Assembly: GCA_021324855.1 (NCBI GenBank)
Contig: JAJPIG010000020.1
Span: forward strand, 1 to 64,000
Length of the DNA stretch: 64,000 nt
Direction: 5' to 3'
Source of the DNA: Pseudomonadota bacterium
GTDB taxonomy: Bacteria > Desulfobacterota > Binatia > Binatales > Binataceae
Under the pieces are notes generated by a model. It did no database searches, was not told the origin of the DNA, and saw only the letters and a list, made by a program, of their open reading frames with translations. Position 1 is the first letter of the stretch. Each line of letters begins with the position of its first letter. Both the position numbers and the translations under genes were made by a program. This document shows positions 1 to 9,246 of this stretch, piece by piece.

Positions 1-2016
1 CGGCACGCCCTGGATGGTCGGCGTTCCCGAGCTTACCAGCCGCAACCGCGGCTCATGGTTGATCACGTTCAACAGCCGACGCGAAAGCTCATCGTTGATC
101 TCGACCGCGCGCCGCACCTGGACCGGATACCGTATCGAAATCCTGATCCCCTCCGCGCCGAGCAGGATGTTGCTGTGCGGCTCAGGCGGCTCGAACCACA
201 CATTGTGCAGTTGACTACTCTGGCGATACTCGCGTCTTAAGTCTTCGCGGTAGCGGCTGACGATATCGTTAACCGTGTCCATCAGCAGCTTTTCCGCCAG
301 TTGAAGATCGCAATCAGGCGCGAGTGTCAGTCGAAGCTCGCTCCACACGAAACTTATCCCGGGCGCCTGCTTGAAGAAGTTCCCGTTGGTTTGGAACACG
401 ATCGAGTTGGCGAACACCACAACGCGCCCGGTCGGCTGGCGAAAATTGTCTTCGCCGGTCAGCTCCATCAGCGTGAGCTTGACCAACCCGATGTCGATGA
501 CGGTGCCGTAGACGCCGGCGACCTGGATCCGATCGCCGACCCTGACGCCGTACCGTCCGCTCAGGAAAAAATAACCCGCCACCGACAGGATCACGTTCTG
601 CAGCGCGAAGGCGATGCCCGCGGTCGCCAGGCCCATCACTGTCGCCAGTGCGCCAATTTCGCTCGAGAAGTTGAACAGCAGCACCAGCACTATCAGAACG
701 ATTACCGTAAGCGTTCGGATTTGCAGGATGCGGTGGCGATGGCGCGCATCATGTATGTACCGGAACGTAAGCTGTCGCCAGATTAGCGCGCCCAGCGCGA
801 TCAGGCCGACCAGCCCGCCGAGCACGATCAGATGGAGCGAGAGTGTGCGCAGAGTCTCGTGCCATCGGCGATCGAGAGCCTGACGCCAGTGCTCGAGATT
901 GTTTTTGTACAAGTTCAAATCGACGCTGGTCTTGGCGAGCGGCAACAGCGCCTGCACGGTCAATTTGCGGGTTTTCAGCAGTTCGGCGAACGCACGCCGC
1001 CGCTGCTCGGCGCTCGCGAGATCTCCAAACCCGGCGTTCGTGCTGAGCTCCAGTCCGCGCTGATCGGAGGCTTTGAGGGATTCAAGTAGTGGTGCGCGCA
1101 GGGACGCGATTCGCGCATTCAGCGCGACGGTTCGCTCCTCGATCGAGCTGAGGGCCTGATCCTTGTTGTGCAGTTCAAGCAGCGCTTCGGCCAGCTCCAG
1201 AATTCCGGTCGAAACCGCCGGGCTGTCGGCGCCGGTCGCCTGGGAAGCGGCGGATTGGCTCGCCTGCTGGGTGGGCCGCGGCAGCGACTGCTGCAGCTCA
1301 TCGATCTGCGCCATCAATCCGCTGTTCATGCGGGTCTTTTCCGCGGTCTTCTCGAACTCGATCATTTCGTTGATGCCATCGATGCGCGCCTGCTCGAGTT
1401 CCATCTCTTCCTGGGCCAAAACGAGCTGTGAATTAATGAGGTCGCGCTGGCGGCCCCGGGCTTTCGCGAGGCGGGCCTTGAGGGCGTCAATTTTCGCCTT
1501 GGTTACCGCCTGTTCCGCCTGGATCTGACTGAGACGCGCAGTCACAGTCCCGAGATCGGGCACTGCGCCGGGCGAATTGGTGGACGAGGGCGCAGATTTC
1601 CCTGCGCCGGCTGTGGGCTGCGGTTGTTGATTAGATGCGCTCTGCGCAGCCGCGGCGAGCAGAGCGGCCTCGGCGCGCGCATACTGAAAGATCAGGTCGA
1701 TAGCCTCGTTCGCAATCTGTCGATTGTCGGTGACGTAGAGGGTTTCGGCCGGCTCGGTGACGAGTTGCTGCTCGATCGCGGTGCGCTGATACCAATCGAC
1801 CGCTGCCGCGAGCATTGAAAGCAACGCTTCCTGTTGCTGCGGCGTCGCCTCGACGTTCGCCGGAATCGCGGTGGGTTGCGCCGACGGGGCGGGCTTGGCA
1901 GCCGAGCCTGCCGGACTCGAAAGCGCCAGTTGAAAAATCAGGATCGCGACGGCAGATAAAACCGTGAACGTCGCGGAGGTGGGTGTCGAGTCAGGTGATG
2001 AACCAAAAATCCGCAT
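1..2016 (-). CDS. MscS-family mechanosensitive ion channel (C-terminus beyond the window)
   Basis: Partial gene that reads leftward off the window; 672 residues are visible. The reading frame opens at an ATG complementary to 2014-2016. The N-terminus carries a hydrophobic export segment at about residues 17-37, followed by a Pro/Ala/Gln-rich periplasmic stretch and a long region likely to be coiled coil (positions 1100-1700). The channel domain is at about residues 480-560, where VGDRIQVAGVYGTVIDIGL is the classic MscS beta-domain signature, followed by a GRVVVFANS-type segment. The family opens under membrane tension to release solutes in osmotic downshock. The large N-terminal extension resembles MscK/YbdG-like large members rather than the small E. 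coli MscS. It lies 121 bases downstream of dnaE2 on the same strand and is probably transcribed independently. Confidence 0.85.
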   Translation of the reverse strand, partial: MRIFGSSPDSTPTSATFTVLSAVAILIFQLALSSPAGSAAKPAPSAQPTAIPANVEATPQQQEALLSMLAAAVDWYQRTAIEQQLVTEPAETLYVTDNRQIANEAIDLIFQYARAEAALLAAAAQSASNQQPQPTAGAGKSAPSSTNSPGAVPDLGTVTARLSQIQAEQAVTKAKIDALKARLAKARGRQRDLINSQLVLAQEEMELEQARIDGINEMIEFEKTAEKTRMNSGLMAQIDELQQSLPRPTQQASQSAASQATGADSPAVSTGILELAEALLELHNKDQALSSIEERTVALNARIASLRAPLLESLKASDQRGLELSTNAGFGDLASAEQRRRAFAELLKTRKLTVQALLPLAKTSVDLNLYKNNLEHWRQALDRRWHETLRTLSLHLIVLGGLVGLIALGALIWRQLTFRYIHDARHRHRILQIRTLTVIVLIVLVLLFNFSSEIGALATVMGLATAGIAFALQNVILSVAGYFFLSGRYGVRVGDRIQVAGVYGTVIDIGLVKLTLMELTGEDNFRQPTGRVVVFANSIVFQTNGNFFKQAPGISFVWSELRLTLAPDCDLQLAEKLLMDTVNDIVSRYREDLRREYRQSSQLHNVWFEPPEPHSNILLGAEGIRISIRYPVQVRRAVEINDELSRRLLNVINHEPRLRLVSSGTPTIQGVP

Positions 2017-2137
2017 CGATGAACAAGCTCCAACTGCGAGCCGGCGCCGGTTAGCGCCAAAAGAGGGCCGACGGCCGAAGAGCAAGATTCTAGCATCACG
2101 GAAAGGCCGGTTCGATTGCCGCGCGCGATTCCGCGCA

Positions 2138-5100
2138 TCACCGGAAATCGTGCGAACGGGGAATCGCCCCGCGGGCGACGTCGATCCGCGCGAAACGACG
2201 GGCCCGGATTGACATCACGCCGTCCTGCTTTTGCAGCACGCCTTCGACCCACAGCACCGCCGCGCCGCTCAACAATGCGCGATGCCGATGGAACAGCGTC
2301 GGCGTGACGATCGCGTTTGCGATGCCGGTTTCGTCCTCGAGCGTGAGAAAAAAGAAACCCTTCGCGGTGCCGGGACGCTGGCGCACGATGACAACGCCCG
2401 CCATGCGCACCGTCTGACCGTCGCGCGCCGCGGTCAGCTCCGCCGCGCTCATCACACCGGCCTCGATGAGCTGCGGCCGCAGATGCGTCATCAGATGAGG
2501 ACCCGTGGTGAGGCCGGTCGCTTCGTAATCCGCAGTCGTCTCTTCGAGCCGCGTCATCGCAGGCAGCGCCGGCTGATCGGACCTCGGCTCGACGCCGGCG
2601 AGCAGGCTTTGCGGATCGCGTTCGACCGCCGCTATCTGCCATAGTGCGGCGCGCCGCTCGAGCCCGAAGGCGCTGAATGCGCCGGCATAGGCAAGCGCAT
2701 CAAGCTCGCGCCGGCTCATTGCCGTGCGCGCGGCGAAATCCGCGATCGATCGGAACGGACGGTCCGCGCGCGCGCGCTCGACGCGCCGGCCATGCTCTTC
2801 GCGCAGCCCGCTTATGTATCTGAGGCCCAACCGCAGCGCGCGGTTTTCAATCGTGCAGAGCCATCGCGACTGCGTCACGTCGATCGGCAGCACGGTCACG
2901 CCGTGACGCTCCGCATCCTTCACCAGCGTCGAAGGATGGTAGAAGCCTAGCGGATAGCAGTTCAGCATCGCGGCGAAGAACTCCGCCGGATAATGGCATT
3001 TGAGATATGCGGATGCGTACGCAAGCAGCGCGAAGCTCGCGGCATGCGATTCGGGGAAGCCATAGAGCGCGAACGAACTGATTGACTGGATGATCTCGTC
3101 GGCAGCCGCGCCGACGATTCCATTGCGCGCCATCCCAGTGCGCAGCCGCTGCTCGAGTCTGCTCATTCGTTCCGTTGAGCGCTTGAAACCCATTGCGCGG
3201 CGCAGTTCCTCGGCTTCGCCGCCAGAGAATCCCGCAACCACCATCGCCATCCGCAGAAGCTGCTCCTGGAAGAGCGGGACACCGAGCGTGCGCCGCAGGA
3301 TCGGTTCGAGCGACGGATGGGCATAGACGATAGGTGAACGCCCGGCGCGGCGATCGAGATATGGATGCACCATGCGGCCGACGATCGGACCCGGACGGAT
3401 GATCGCGACTTCGACCACCAGGTCGTAAAAGCGCGCGGGCTTCATCCGCGGCAGCGTCGCCATCTGGGCGCGGCTCTCGACCTGGAAAACGCCGATCGTG
3501 TCCGCTCGCTGGAGCATCGCGTAAACCTTCGGATCGTCGGGCGGCAGATGCGCGAGATCGAGCGCGACGCCGGAATGCTCCCTGACCAGCGGCAGCGCCG
3601 TCTCCAGCACCGCCATCATGCCGAGGCCGAGCAGGTCGATCTTGATGATGCCGAGGTCGGCGCAATCCTCCTTGTCCCACTGGATCACGACGCGTCCCGG
3701 CATCGTGGCCGGTTCGAGCGGCACGATTTCATCGATCGGCCCCGCCGCGATCACCATCCCGCCGCTGTGCTGGCCGAGATGGCGCGGCAGGGTCTGGATG
3801 CGCCGCGTGAGTTCGACGAGCATCCGGATGCGCGGCACGCTCGCGTCGATCCCGCCCTGCTTGAGCAGCGCGACGTAGTCGTCGCGATCGTCGCGGAACT
3901 CGTAGGCGCGGGCGAGGCGCGCGAGACGATCGACCTGTTCAGGCGGAAAGCCCAGCACCTTCGCGATCTCGCGCACGGCGCTGCGCGTGCGATAGCTGAT
4001 CACGTTTGCGGTCATCGCCGCGCCGCGCTCGCCGTAGCGGCGATAGAGATACTGGATGACGCGCTCGCGCTGATCGCCGCTCGGCAGGTCGAGATCGATA
4101 TCGGGCCATTCACCGCGTTCCTCCGAGAGGAAGCGCTCGAACAGCAGCTCCATCTTGACCGCATCGACCGCCGTGATCCCGAGCGCGTAGCAGACCGCGC
4201 TGTTCGCCGCCGAGCCGCGGCCCTGCGCCATGATTCGATTATCACGGCAGAACTGCACGATGTCCCAGACGATCAGGAAGTAGCCGGCGAGCTTCAGGCG
4301 CGCGACTATGTCGAGTTCATGCTCGAGCTGGCGGCGCGTCCGATCGTCGAGCGTCGCGCCCCATCGCTCGCGCGCGCCGGCATAGGTCAGCACACGCAGA
4401 TAGCTGTCGGATGTCTCGCCCGGCGGCAGCGGATAATCGGGAAAACGATAGCCGAGGTCCTTGAGTGTGAAGCTGCATCGCGCGGCGATTTCGGAGCTCG
4501 CGGCAATCGCGCGCGGCAGATCGCGGAACAGCGCCGCCATCGCCTCGGCCGGCTTCAGGTATCGTTCGGCGTTCGCCCACAGCGCCCGCCCCGCGCCATC
4601 GAGCGTGGTTTTGAGCCGGATACAGGTGAGGACATCGAGCAGTGCGCGATTGTTTTCGCCGAGGCCGGAGGCCGGCGCATCGCCGGCCGGAGAAAAACAG
4701 ACGTCGTTGGCCGCAACGATCGGAAGATGACCGGCTTCGGCGAGCGCCATCAGCTTGCGGTTGAGGCGCTCTTCGTCGGGATCGAGATGGCGCTGCAGAT
4801 CGATGAACAAATTGCCGCGGCCGAAGATCGCGCTCAGCCGCTCCAGGAGCGGAAGCGGATCTTCGCCGCGCATCAGCATTCGCGAGATCGGACTGCGGAC
4901 GCCGCCTGCTAGGCAAATGAGCCCCGCGCCGAAGCGTTCGAGATCGTCGAACTGAAGCCGCGCTCCGTCCTTGGGCGGATATTTCGGCGGCGGCTCGGCG
5001 AAAACCGACGTTCGGCCGTCGTCATCACCGTGGTTCGATTGTCCGACCGCTTTCGATTGCGCGGCCGTCGCGATCGGACGCAGCTTGGAGGCAGTGATCA

Positions 5101-5386
5101 TGCGGGAGAGATTCCTGTAACGTTCGCGATCCGGCGCCAGCAGATAGAGGCGGCTTTCATCTTCGAGCGTCATCTCCGCGCCGACGATCGCCTTGATGCC
5201 GGCCTGTTTAGCGGCATGATAAAAACGCGGCGCACCGTAGAGTCCGTCGCGATCGCCGAGCGCGATCGCCGGATAGCCGAGCGCGGCGGCGCGGTCGACA
5301 AGGTCTTCCGGCAGAGCGGCGCCCTCGAGAAAGCTGAACGCGCTCCGCGCGCGCAATTCGACGTAGCGCTCAGTCGTAGATGCCAT
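2138..5386 (-). CDS. dnaE2: Error-prone DNA polymerase III alpha subunit DnaE2/ImuC
   Basis: 1082 residues, the usual length for DnaE2 (shorter than replicative DnaE at about 1160). The order is an N-terminal PHP domain (about 1-200), the C-family polymerase core with the acidic motif PDIDLD near residue 427, helix-hairpin-helix, and a C-terminal OB domain near 980-1060. It is the translesion polymerase of the ImuA-ImuB-DnaE2 mutasome, which acts on damaged DNA with the beta clamp. The PHP metal ligands normally found as HxH and DHD are replaced here by R12-A13-R14 and D45-R46-D47, so PHP nuclease activity is probably absent. The start overlaps the end of imuB by 17 bases, consistent with translational coupling. 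Confidence 0.93.
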   Translation of the reverse strand: MASTTERYVELRARSAFSFLEGAALPEDLVDRAAALGYPAIALGDRDGLYGAPRFYHAAKQAGIKAIVGAEMTLEDESRLYLLAPDRERYRNLSRMITASKLRPIATAAQSKAVGQSNHGDDDGRTSVFAEPPPKYPPKDGARLQFDDLERFGAGLICLAGGVRSPISRMLMRGEDPLPLLERLSAIFGRGNLFIDLQRHLDPDEERLNRKLMALAEAGHLPIVAANDVCFSPAGDAPASGLGENNRALLDVLTCIRLKTTLDGAGRALWANAERYLKPAEAMAALFRDLPRAIAASSEIAARCSFTLKDLGYRFPDYPLPPGETSDSYLRVLTYAGARERWGATLDDRTRRQLEHELDIVARLKLAGYFLIVWDIVQFCRDNRIMAQGRGSAANSAVCYALGITAVDAVKMELLFERFLSEERGEWPDIDLDLPSGDQRERVIQYLYRRYGERGAAMTANVISYRTRSAVREIAKVLGFPPEQVDRLARLARAYEFRDDRDDYVALLKQGGIDASVPRIRMLVELTRRIQTLPRHLGQHSGGMVIAAGPIDEIVPLEPATMPGRVVIQWDKEDCADLGIIKIDLLGLGMMAVLETALPLVREHSGVALDLAHLPPDDPKVYAMLQRADTIGVFQVESRAQMATLPRMKPARFYDLVVEVAIIRPGPIVGRMVHPYLDRRAGRSPIVYAHPSLEPILRRTLGVPLFQEQLLRMAMVVAGFSGGEAEELRRAMGFKRSTERMSRLEQRLRTGMARNGIVGAAADEIIQSISSFALYGFPESHAASFALLAYASAYLKCHYPAEFFAAMLNCYPLGFYHPSTLVKDAERHGVTVLPIDVTQSRWLCTIENRALRLGLRYISGLREEHGRRVERARADRPFRSIADFAARTAMSRRELDALAYAGAFSAFGLERRAALWQIAAVERDPQSLLAGVEPRSDQPALPAMTRLEETTADYEATGLTTGPHLMTHLRPQLIEAGVMSAAELTAARDGQTVRMAGVVIVRQRPGTAKGFFFLTLEDETGIANAIVTPTLFHRHRALLSGAAVLWVEGVLQKQDGVMSIRARRFARIDVARGAIPRSHDFR

Positions 5387-6917
5387 CCACGAACCATCGA
5401 TGGGTGCGCCGGTCGCGGTAGGCGCGATAGACGGCGCCGTCGCTGAGTGCGAGATCGTAGTAATCGCGCGCGAAACCGCCGCCTGCGCCGTTCCACCATT
5501 CGCCGTCGCGACGCCACGGGCCGGCGAGCGTGACGACGCGCGCCGCGATGCTTCGGCCGCGGACGAATTCGGGCGCGCCGCGATCGCACATCACCTCGAC
5601 TTCCTCAGCCGGCCGGATCGCGCGGATCATAAGCCGCGTGACATTCCCGCCGGGCGACGGCTCTGCGTCGGCGGTAAACGATGGCGGCGCATCGAACGGC
5701 ATCAGATGCACTGCTTCGGGTCGCCATGAATCCTGCGCGCGAAGCATCCCGACTTGGTCCGGACCGCAGAGCGCGGCGAGCCGCGCGAGCGTGGTTTCGA
5801 GCCGGCCCGGCGCGGGCGTCGGCGGCGTGAAGAGGCCGGCCTGGGCAGGACGCGGGCTCCGCGCTTCGACGCCGAGCGCGATCGCTTCGACGGCGGCTGC
5901 GGGCGGTGTTGCCTCGATACTCAGGGTGATCAGTGTAAGCAGCGCGCGAATTTCATTGGTTGCCGATGCGACCGTAACGCGGCGCTGATCGCGACTTCGA
6001 TCGGCGAGGCCGAAATCGAGCGTGAGGTCGCCGGCGACCAGGCCGCGTATGGCGAGGCGCTCGATCGCCCGCTCGAGCAGCGGACGGATCAGAAACGTGA
6101 GCGGCTCGAGATTTTCGATTCCGTATTCGAGTTCGACGGTCTCGCCGATGCTCTCGGTGCGCCGGCGTGGCACGAACGGCGCAAGCCGCTCGCCGCGCGC
6201 GAGCCGAATCAATTCAAGGCCCTCCGTGCCGAGGCGGCTGGCGACGGCGCGCGGATCGAGCCGCGCCAGATCGCCGAGCCGGCGAATCCCCCATCGCGCC
6301 AGCACCAGCTCGAGATCGCCGCCCGGCTTGCCCGCGAGATCGAGCATCTCGATCGGTATCCAGTCGAGGAACTCGCGCTCGCGGCCGTGATCGATCACCC
6401 GCACGCCGCCGCATCGCGCGGCCAGGTAAGCGATCTCCTTGCTCGCGCCGACGCCGACCGTGGTCTCGAGGCCGACCCGATGCGCCCGGCGTTTGAGTTC
6501 ATTCGCGATCGCAGCCTCAGCGCCGCTTTCGGAAGCAGGGCGGTCGGGATCGATCGCCTCCGAATGGTTGTAAAGACGCGCGAGGCCGTCGAAATCGAGC
6601 CACGCGCGATCCGGCATGCCCGGCTCGACCAGCGGCGAAATCGATTCCGATACATCGAGCAGCGCCTCGAAAGCCGAGCGCTCGGCCTCGGGCGAGCGGC
6701 GCACGATCAGGATGTCGGGCGCGATCGCGCGGGCCTGAGCCGCGGTCATCGGGACGCGCACGCCGGCGGCCAGCGCTTCGCGCGAGATGGCAATAACTTC
6801 GGCATGCGGTGCGGGGTTGGCGCAGAGCGCAACCGGACGCTCGCGCAACTCCGGGTTTGAACGGAGGAGCGCGGCGATCGGAAGATCGGGAATCAGGATG
6901 CATGCGATACGGCCCAT
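5370..6917 (-). CDS. imuB: ImuB, catalytically inactive Y-family polymerase-like mutasome subunit
   Basis: 515 residues. The N-terminus follows the Y-family fold (ACILIPDLPIAALLR) but lacks the acidic catalytic pair found in DinB/UmuC. The family signature WLDFDGLARLY at about residues 125-135 is typical of ImuB. ImuB is thought to be the hub that binds the beta clamp, ImuA and DnaE2 rather than a polymerase. The gene overlaps imuA by 25 bases upstream and dnaE2 by 17 bases downstream, so the three form one operon transcribed leftward. Assignment rests on the family signature and on the fixed gene order. Confidence 0.88.
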   Translation of the reverse strand: MGRIACILIPDLPIAALLRSNPELRERPVALCANPAPHAEVIAISREALAAGVRVPMTAAQARAIAPDILIVRRSPEAERSAFEALLDVSESISPLVEPGMPDRAWLDFDGLARLYNHSEAIDPDRPASESGAEAAIANELKRRAHRVGLETTVGVGASKEIAYLAARCGGVRVIDHGREREFLDWIPIEMLDLAGKPGGDLELVLARWGIRRLGDLARLDPRAVASRLGTEGLELIRLARGERLAPFVPRRRTESIGETVELEYGIENLEPLTFLIRPLLERAIERLAIRGLVAGDLTLDFGLADRSRDQRRVTVASATNEIRALLTLITLSIEATPPAAAVEAIALGVEARSPRPAQAGLFTPPTPAPGRLETTLARLAALCGPDQVGMLRAQDSWRPEAVHLMPFDAPPSFTADAEPSPGGNVTRLMIRAIRPAEEVEVMCDRGAPEFVRGRSIAARVVTLAGPWRRDGEWWNGAGGGFARDYYDLALSDGAVYRAYRDRRTHRWFVDGIYD

Positions 6918-7666
6918 GACGGCCTCGGTACGCCGCTGGCATCATCAGCATCTGGATCGACCCGCGCCTTGAACGCGGCCGTGAAACCCGCGCCGCCGAG
7001 CTTGTTCCGCGCGACACAGGCTTCGATCGCAAGGCCGTCGAACAGCATCGGAGCGAAGCGGGCGGGGCGGGTGAAGCGCGCTTCGCCGCGGATCAGGTTC
7101 AGCGTCAACGCGGCGAAGGTGCCGCACATCCGGCGCTCAGCAAGCATCAGTACGACTGTGCCGGTGCGTTCGGCGCGTCGCGCGATCCGTAAGGCGGCGC
7201 TCGACATCAACGGGAACGAACGGGGGCCGAAGTCGCAGACCATCAGGCCGAAGCCGCCGGTCTCGATTACGAGTTCCGCGGCTTTGAGAAAGATTTTTTC
7301 GCGCTCGCGCTCCTTGATGGCGCGCGGGCCGGCGCATCCGATCCACAGCACGCGCGTAAGATCCACACCAGCGGCGCCGATGCTCATCGGGTCGAAGGCG
7401 CCGGCGAAATCGATCCAGGCAGCGACTTCACCACGGACGGTGGCGCGCGCGAGGAAGGCGGCGGCGAGCGAGGTTCTACCGCGTCCGATGCGGCCTATGA
7501 TCTCATTGATTCGGCCGCGGACCAGACCGCCGCCGAGCTCGGCATCGAGCGAGGGGATTCCTGAGCGCAGGCGGAGGGTTTTCTGCGTCAGTTCGCGGCC
7601 GCGAAAACCCGGCAGGATTTCAGGCGCGTAAAGAGTCTTTTCGAAGTTTTCCGCGACGGCCGCCAT
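6893..7666 (-). CDS. imuA: ImuA/SulA-like RecA-fold mutasome protein
   Basis: 257 residues with a RecA-like core. It contains the SLDAELGGGL motif seen in RecA/ImuA proteins, followed by a loop GRIGRGRTSL that occupies the Walker A position with Arg instead of the usual Lys. ImuA is the first gene of the SOS mutagenesis cassette and partners ImuB. The start is the first ATG after an in-frame TGA ten codons upstream; no strong ribosome binding site is visible. The 184-base region to the divergent cytochrome gene is AT-rich and should carry the promoter, and a TTGACA hexamer lies at 7698-7703 on the minus strand. I saw no convincing LexA box of the known E. coli, alphaproteobacterial or Gram-positive types. 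Confidence 0.8.
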   Translation of the reverse strand: MAAVAENFEKTLYAPEILPGFRGRELTQKTLRLRSGIPSLDAELGGGLVRGRINEIIGRIGRGRTSLAAAFLARATVRGEVAAWIDFAGAFDPMSIGAAGVDLTRVLWIGCAGPRAIKEREREKIFLKAAELVIETGGFGLMVCDFGPRSFPLMSSAALRIARRAERTGTVVLMLAERRMCGTFAALTLNLIRGEARFTRPARFAPMLFDGLAIEACVARNKLGGAGFTAAFKARVDPDADDASGVPRPSWAVSHAS

Positions 7667-7779
7667 CGCGATAATTTTCGCTTTTTCTTCGTATCAATGT
7701 CAAACTTTGGAATTGGAGCCACGAGACAAGGTGTATCTCGATGACCTTTCATCAGCTTCCAGCAAATCACTAGTTATTC

Positions 7780-7808
7780 TTGACTATAGCTAAATTCCGT
7801 GATTATAA
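7780..7808 (+). promoter_or_regulatory. Sigma70-type promoter of the cytochrome c gene
   Basis: The -35 hexamer TTGACT (7780-7785) and -10 hexamer TTATAA (7803-7808) are separated by 17 bases; reading the -10 as TATAAG (7804-7809) gives 18. The start of transcription would be near 7815. A very strong Shine-Dalgarno sequence, AGGAGGAG at 7836-7843, follows, seven bases before the ATG at 7851. This AT-rich patch contrasts with the GC-rich surroundings. Confidence 0.65.
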
Positions 7809-7850
7809 GGCCAATCGGCGCTATACATCTAAAAAAGGAGGAGTTGGTTT

Positions 7851-8633
7851 ATGAGGTTCGGCGCTGTCTGGTCGCTTCGCACAGGCAAATGGATGGGGGT
7901 TGTGGCGCTCACAATATCCATCGGTTTGATTTCGATTATGCCAGTGCTGGCTCAGCCCGCGAAAACAAAGAACACTATCTCATCATCTGAGGTCCAGGAG
8001 GGGTTTGATATTTCGCCGATCCCAAAAAATCAATTGAACATGAAGGGCAAGAACCAGGATCTCGTGGGGCTTGGAAGCTATCTCGTCAACGCGGCTGGCG
8101 ACTGCAGCGGATGTCATTCCTTCCCTCAGTACCTCGGGGAGGGCGACAAGGCGGGCTCAAACCCGTCGGCGGGCGATCCTTTCGAGAATACGCCTCCGCA
8201 AACCACCACTACGCAACTTGTTGCGAATTTTAATGTGTCCCACTATCTTGCAGGCGGCCAATGCTTCGGGCCATTCATGGCTCGGAATATCACACCGGAT
8301 GCGAACGGTCTTCCTGAGGGATTAACGGAAAGCGAGTTTGTCACCGCGATGCGAACCGGAGAGGATGTCCACTGTACAAACGACCCAACCGATCCGATTT
8401 GCACCCTGGGACCGCCGACGCCTGTGCTCCAGGTCATGCCGTGGCCGACGTATCACAGCATGACTGATCGCGATCTCAAGGCGATTTACGAATATTTGAG
8501 CGCGCTGCCCTCGGCGCAACCATGTAACACGGTTGCCGATGGATGTCCGGGTTTTTCAGGCTCGGCCAAAAATTCGACCACTTATGCGTATACAAACACT
8601 GACGATTGCCCCAACCCGGCGCCGCCTCAGTAA
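7851..8633 (+). CDS. Exported mono-heme c-type cytochrome
   Basis: 260 residues. The N-terminus has a basic stretch followed by a hydrophobic segment at about residues 16-34 and an Ala-Gln cleavage site near residue 35, so the mature protein is periplasmic. One heme attachment site, C85-S-G-C88-H89, is present. The C-terminal MPWPTYHSMTDRDLKAIYEYL segment (from about residue 193) has the methionine and helix arrangement of class I cytochromes c and supplies a candidate distal ligand. The size is larger than a simple cytochrome c because of an insertion between the heme site and the C-terminal helix. The gene stands alone with its own promoter and a very strong ribosome binding site, suggesting high expression. 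Its electron donor and acceptor are not apparent from the neighbours. Confidence 0.85.
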   Translation: MRFGAVWSLRTGKWMGVVALTISIGLISIMPVLAQPAKTKNTISSSEVQEGFDISPIPKNQLNMKGKNQDLVGLGSYLVNAAGDCSGCHSFPQYLGEGDKAGSNPSAGDPFENTPPQTTTTQLVANFNVSHYLAGGQCFGPFMARNITPDANGLPEGLTESEFVTAMRTGEDVHCTNDPTDPICTLGPPTPVLQVMPWPTYHSMTDRDLKAIYEYLSALPSAQPCNTVADGCPGFSGSAKNSTTYAYTNTDDCPNPAPPQ

Positions 8634-8658
8634 GGGAGTGCGCTTGGCGTAAGGTACT

Positions 8659-8777
8659 GAGGCTAAGAGGGGCCCTTTTTGCCGGTCATGATGCGGCCGG
8701 TGAAAATGCGCAGGTTTTCGCGCCATGCCAAGCTTTTTGGCGGTGCATAACCTGTGTGAGCGGGCTCCCTTAGCCTC
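8659..8777. repeat. Imperfect inverted repeat of about 16 bases, 119 bases end to end
   Basis: The left arm at 8659-8675 reads GAGGCTAAGAGGGGCCC. The right arm at 8762-8777 reads GGGCTCCCTTAGCCTC, whose complement is GAGGCTAAGGGAGCCC. The arms match except for small differences in the G-run. A second small hairpin, CCTCTC-CTGA-GAGAGG, follows at 8774-8789. No transposase gene lies between the arms. Confidence 0.5.
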
Positions 8778-8925
8778 TCCTGAGAGAGGTCGCAGCGATC
8801 ACTTCAAATCGTATGTCTGATCTTCAGTGAGACGCGGAGGCTGCCGGAGGATGAGGTCTCGAGCATCTCGATGTCCGCCGGAGGATCGTATGAGGTAGGC
8901 GTCTCATGCGCGGTTTTTTCGAGCT

Positions 8926-8943
8926 TCGCAGGAATTCCTGCGA
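8926..8943. repeat. 18-base perfect palindrome
   Basis: TCGCAGGAATTCCTGCGA is a perfect self-complementary sequence with no spacer. It lies in the intergenic stretch and could be a dimeric protein binding site or part of a hairpin. Confidence 0.55.
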
Positions 8944-9246
8944 GCCACGAGACCCAATCGATTTGATGGGCTGCCCGAAACGGCTTTTTCTCGCCATCAG
9001 CGCGTGACCGCTCCCGCAGGGCGCCCGGCTCCCCGCTGCCGAAAACCAGGGAACGGGTGGCCCAAAGCAAAACACGGTTGCGTGGTCGATGACGTCGCAT
9101 GGCCGCTATCAAAGCAAGAGCGGGACCCGGCGGCGAGTGACAACTTGTCACGAAATACCACGAACGTGACGATTCAAAGCATATTGGAGACCAGCGGCGT
9201 GCCAAGAGGAGTTGGCAGATAGTCGCCTCGGATATCAGAAATGTTG

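Larger units (their letters stand above)
8634..9246. other. Gene-poor intergenic stretch with palindromes
   Basis: 613 bases between the cytochrome gene and the convergent helicase gene. Short open frames exist on both strands (for example 8804-9205 on the minus strand) but have no recognisable domain, no good ribosome binding site and no family resemblance I can name. The region holds a long imperfect inverted repeat, a short hairpin and an 18-base perfect palindrome (listed separately). A structured RNA, a decayed small element or an unrecognised small gene are all possible. Confidence 0.5.

Noticed and set aside
3365-4912. A 515-codon open frame on the plus strand over dnaE2
   Set aside because: It is antisense to a clear DnaE2 coding sequence. 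Its product is His/Arg/Ala-rich with no domain, as expected of a shadow frame in GC-rich DNA.
7667-7850. LexA box for the imu operon
   Set aside because: I searched by eye for CTGT-N8-ACAG, GTTC-N7-GTTC and GAAC-N4-GTTC types and found no convincing match. The operator in this lineage may be unknown.
8804-9205. A 133-codon frame on the minus strand in the gap after the cytochrome gene
   Set aside because: The C-terminal half looks somewhat protein-like, but there is no ribosome binding site, no family I can name, and overlapping palindromes. It is left as unsupported and only noted in the intergenic entry.
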